Below are positions 62,462-64,000 of a DNA stretch of 64,000 nt, in pieces. The notes beneath the pieces were generated by a model. It was not told where the DNA came from, searched no databases, and worked only from the letters and a program-made list of their open reading frames with translations. This DNA is from Clostridiales bacterium DTU070 (GTDB lineage: Bacteria; Bacillota; Clostridia; DSM-8532): positions 1 through 64,000 of the forward strand of contig LFSH01000083.1 of the NCBI GenBank assembly GCA_001513105.1, given 5' to 3'. Both the position numbers and the translations under genes were made by a program. Each line of letters starts with the position of its first letter. The stretch's first letter is position 1.

Positions 62462-62733
62462 GGTAAATCTCCTCCCAATCAAATGAAAAATTTTGTTGTT
62501 ATCCGACATCATTCTCTGTTTGTTTTTAGGGGAAACACAATTATATTTTACAATCACAGTGAGTTAGATTCCATAGTCACTATAGACACTAAACCTGTGC
62601 AATGTGAACAAAATCATGTGCTCTGAGAACATTTATTGTGCAAAACCTTTATGCATCAGTGTTTCGATATACTCTGACATGCAAGAAAAAAGGAAATTAC
62701 ATGAAATAGTCATTTTAGCGACAAAAAATATAA

Positions 62734-62752
62734 GGGTGTTTTTTTAACACCC
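62734..62752 (-). terminator. Terminator after the AraC-type regulator gene
   Basis: On the minus strand GGGTGTT and AACACCC pair (7 bp) around a short A-run, followed by TTATATTTTTT. It separates the regulator from the importer operon. Confidence 0.65.
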
Positions 62753-62769
62753 GATAGCCTAAGTTTTCC

Positions 62770-64000
62770 TTATTTGCTCATTTTCCTGTATTTGCCCGGA
62801 GTCATGCCGGTATACTTCTTGAAGAACCTGATAAAGTTTTCCGAGTTCCGGTATTTTAGTTTTTCTGCAATGTCCGCTATTTTCATGTCTGTTTCGGCCA
62901 GCCACTTTTTGGCCATGTCAATCCGGTACTGTGCGAGATATTCACTGAAAACAATGCCCGATTCGTTTTTAAGTATTCTCCTTATATAGCTGGGATGATA
63001 GTTCAGCCTTGCGGCGCAGTCCTCAAGAGTAAGCTCGGTATGGAACTCTTCGTGTATTATATTCAGTACCTGCTCAACTATCTTCCTGTACTGGTTTTTT
63101 TCAGAAAGTGCAATATTATCTATTATGGGTTTGATTACTTCAGCCGAGAACCATTTTTCTATCTCTCCGGCGGTTTTCAGCCTGAACAGCTGCTCATAAA
63201 CAGATTCACCCTCTTTTACGATTGCGTCATAGGACTGCCCCGAATCCTTCAGAACCTGCAGAAGATCGGTAAGCAGGCGTACAAGCGAGGACTGGTATTC
63301 ATGCCTTGATGCTTCAACCATGAAAATCCTGTTAATAAACTGGTGCAGCAGTTCATTTGCCTTTTTGTACGAACACGTTTTCACGGCATCCAGCAGCTCC
63401 TCCTCAAGTTTTTCGGGGAATACCGGTTTCAGTCCGCCAAGATTCTGCACATCATTATAGAATATTATGGCGCCGTAGCCGAGACTTATCTGATGTTTCA
63501 AAGCCTCAATGCATTCACAGTATCCCCTGTTTATGTCATTGTAGCTTAAAACCGGCTGGCTGATACCAATACTTACTGAAATCTTAAGGGTCTGCTTAAC
63601 CGTGCCCTGGATTTTTTCGGTTGCCGCAAAAGCACACTCTCTCATTTCCTCGATTTTGTCGCTGCCTGTTTTTATTATTGTAACCTGGTACTCTTCCACG
63701 ACAATCGGCTTTAAAACTATAATGTCCTCAAGGATCTCTCCGACAATATTGTTGATTGCAAAGAGCATCAGATCCTTGTCTTCGCTCTTGTAAATGGTAC
63801 CTTCAAAAGTATCAATTCTCGCAACAAGTACACATACCGGTTCGGTCAGAACAGGAAAACCGTATAATTTCAGCCTTGATTCAATAACTTCCCTGTCCAG
63901 ACCGCGCAGCACAAGCTGGAGTATGAAATACTCCTTCAGCTGGTCATACTGAATGGACAACTGCCTGTTCAGCCTGAAATTGTCCTTCATCAGGTAATTT
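62770..64000 (-). CDS. AraC/YesN-type regulator (partial, right edge)
   Basis: At least 409 residues; the frame stays open through the last bases of the window, so the N-terminal part is missing. The C-terminal ~100 residues are an AraC DNA-binding domain with two helix-turn-helix units (LTLEDCAARLNYHPSYIRRI and MKIADIAEKLKYRNSENFIR). The middle resembles the degenerate cyclase-like segment of YesN-type proteins (VCVLVARIDTF, KISVSIGISQPV). Complete relatives usually carry an N-terminal two-helix membrane sensor, so a membrane receptor that activates the neighbouring importer operon is likely. Confidence 0.88.
   Translation of the reverse strand, partial: NYLMKDNFRLNRQLSIQYDQLKEYFILQLVLRGLDREVIESRLKLYGFPVLTEPVCVLVARIDTFEGTIYKSEDKDLMLFAINNIVGEILEDIIVLKPIVVEEYQVTIIKTGSDKIEEMRECAFAATEKIQGTVKQTLKISVSIGISQPVLSYNDINRGYCECIEALKHQISLGYGAIIFYNDVQNLGGLKPVFPEKLEEELLDAVKTCSYKKANELLHQFINRIFMVEASRHEYQSSLVRLLTDLLQVLKDSGQSYDAIVKEGESVYEQLFRLKTAGEIEKWFSAEVIKPIIDNIALSEKNQYRKIVEQVLNIIHEEFHTELTLEDCAARLNYHPSYIRRILKNESGIVFSEYLAQYRIDMAKKWLAETDMKIADIAEKLKYRNSENFIRFFKKYTGMTPGKYRKMSK

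Noticed and set aside
1-64000. tRNA, rRNA, CRISPR, insertion sequence or phage genes
   Set aside because: All gaps over 200 bases were read for tRNA cloverleaf consensus, repeat arrays and transposase motifs; none was found.

Overview
This window looks like a chromosomal segment of a spore-forming Clostridia (Firmicutes) species that degrades plant polysaccharides. The sporulation genes yabP and yabQ, a divIC-like gene, GGAGG-type ribosome binding sites and the radA / carD / PIN-TRAM / ispD / cysS housekeeping set place it among the Clostridia. The glycosidases (GH15, GH127, GH95, GH3, GH2) and three sugar-type solute-binding lipoproteins resemble cellulolytic or hemicellulolytic relatives such as Thermoclostridium or Acetivibrio; that genus-level guess is inference. 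No rRNA, tRNA, CRISPR array, IS transposase or phage gene was found.

Layout. 1-100: start of a lipoprotein gene cut by the window edge. 344-4306: acyl-CoA ligase and an EF-G-like GTPase, convergent on a shared terminator. 4307-5124: AT-rich gap with a large imperfect palindrome. 5125-11930: hisC, ispD, PIN-TRAM, carD, a strong candidate 6S RNA gene, two unknown genes, and radA. 12159-14114: GH15. 14347-21506: an eight-gene operon (racemase-like protein, TIM-barrel isomerase, split transketolase, GntR regulator, transaldolase-family protein, GH127) read from one promoter that carries a palindromic operator. 22120-25600: an unknown gene and GH95. 25839-28628: membrane glycosyltransferase and a chemoreceptor. 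28695-38707: cysS, cysE, the divIC-yabQ-yabP-S4-mazG set interrupted by two opposite-strand genes, a Cys/His protein, an OGG1-type glycosylase and a lipid kinase. 38762-43551: GH3, AraC regulator, APS kinase, and a UbiA prenyltransferase. 43808-47075: cold-shock protein and TrkA/TrkH potassium uptake. 47290-54585: LacI-controlled ABC importer plus GH2. 54705-56865: thioesterase, flavin reductase, glycosyltransferase. 57125-64000: orphan solute-binding protein, a second ABC importer, and an AraC-type regulator cut by the right edge.

How it fits together. Two lipoprotein/permease/permease importers without their own ATPase (as is usual when a shared MsmX-like ATPase serves them) would bring in oligosaccharides. 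Cytoplasmic GH2, GH3, GH95, GH127 and GH15 enzymes, none with a visible signal peptide, would cut them. The 14-21 kb operon pairs a glycosidase with carbon-rearranging enzymes and may process an unusual sugar. The most interesting items are the 6S-like RNA at 8654-8855, the unusual sugar operon with its operator, the three-operator LacI locus, and the paired stem-loops flanking solute-binding-protein genes.
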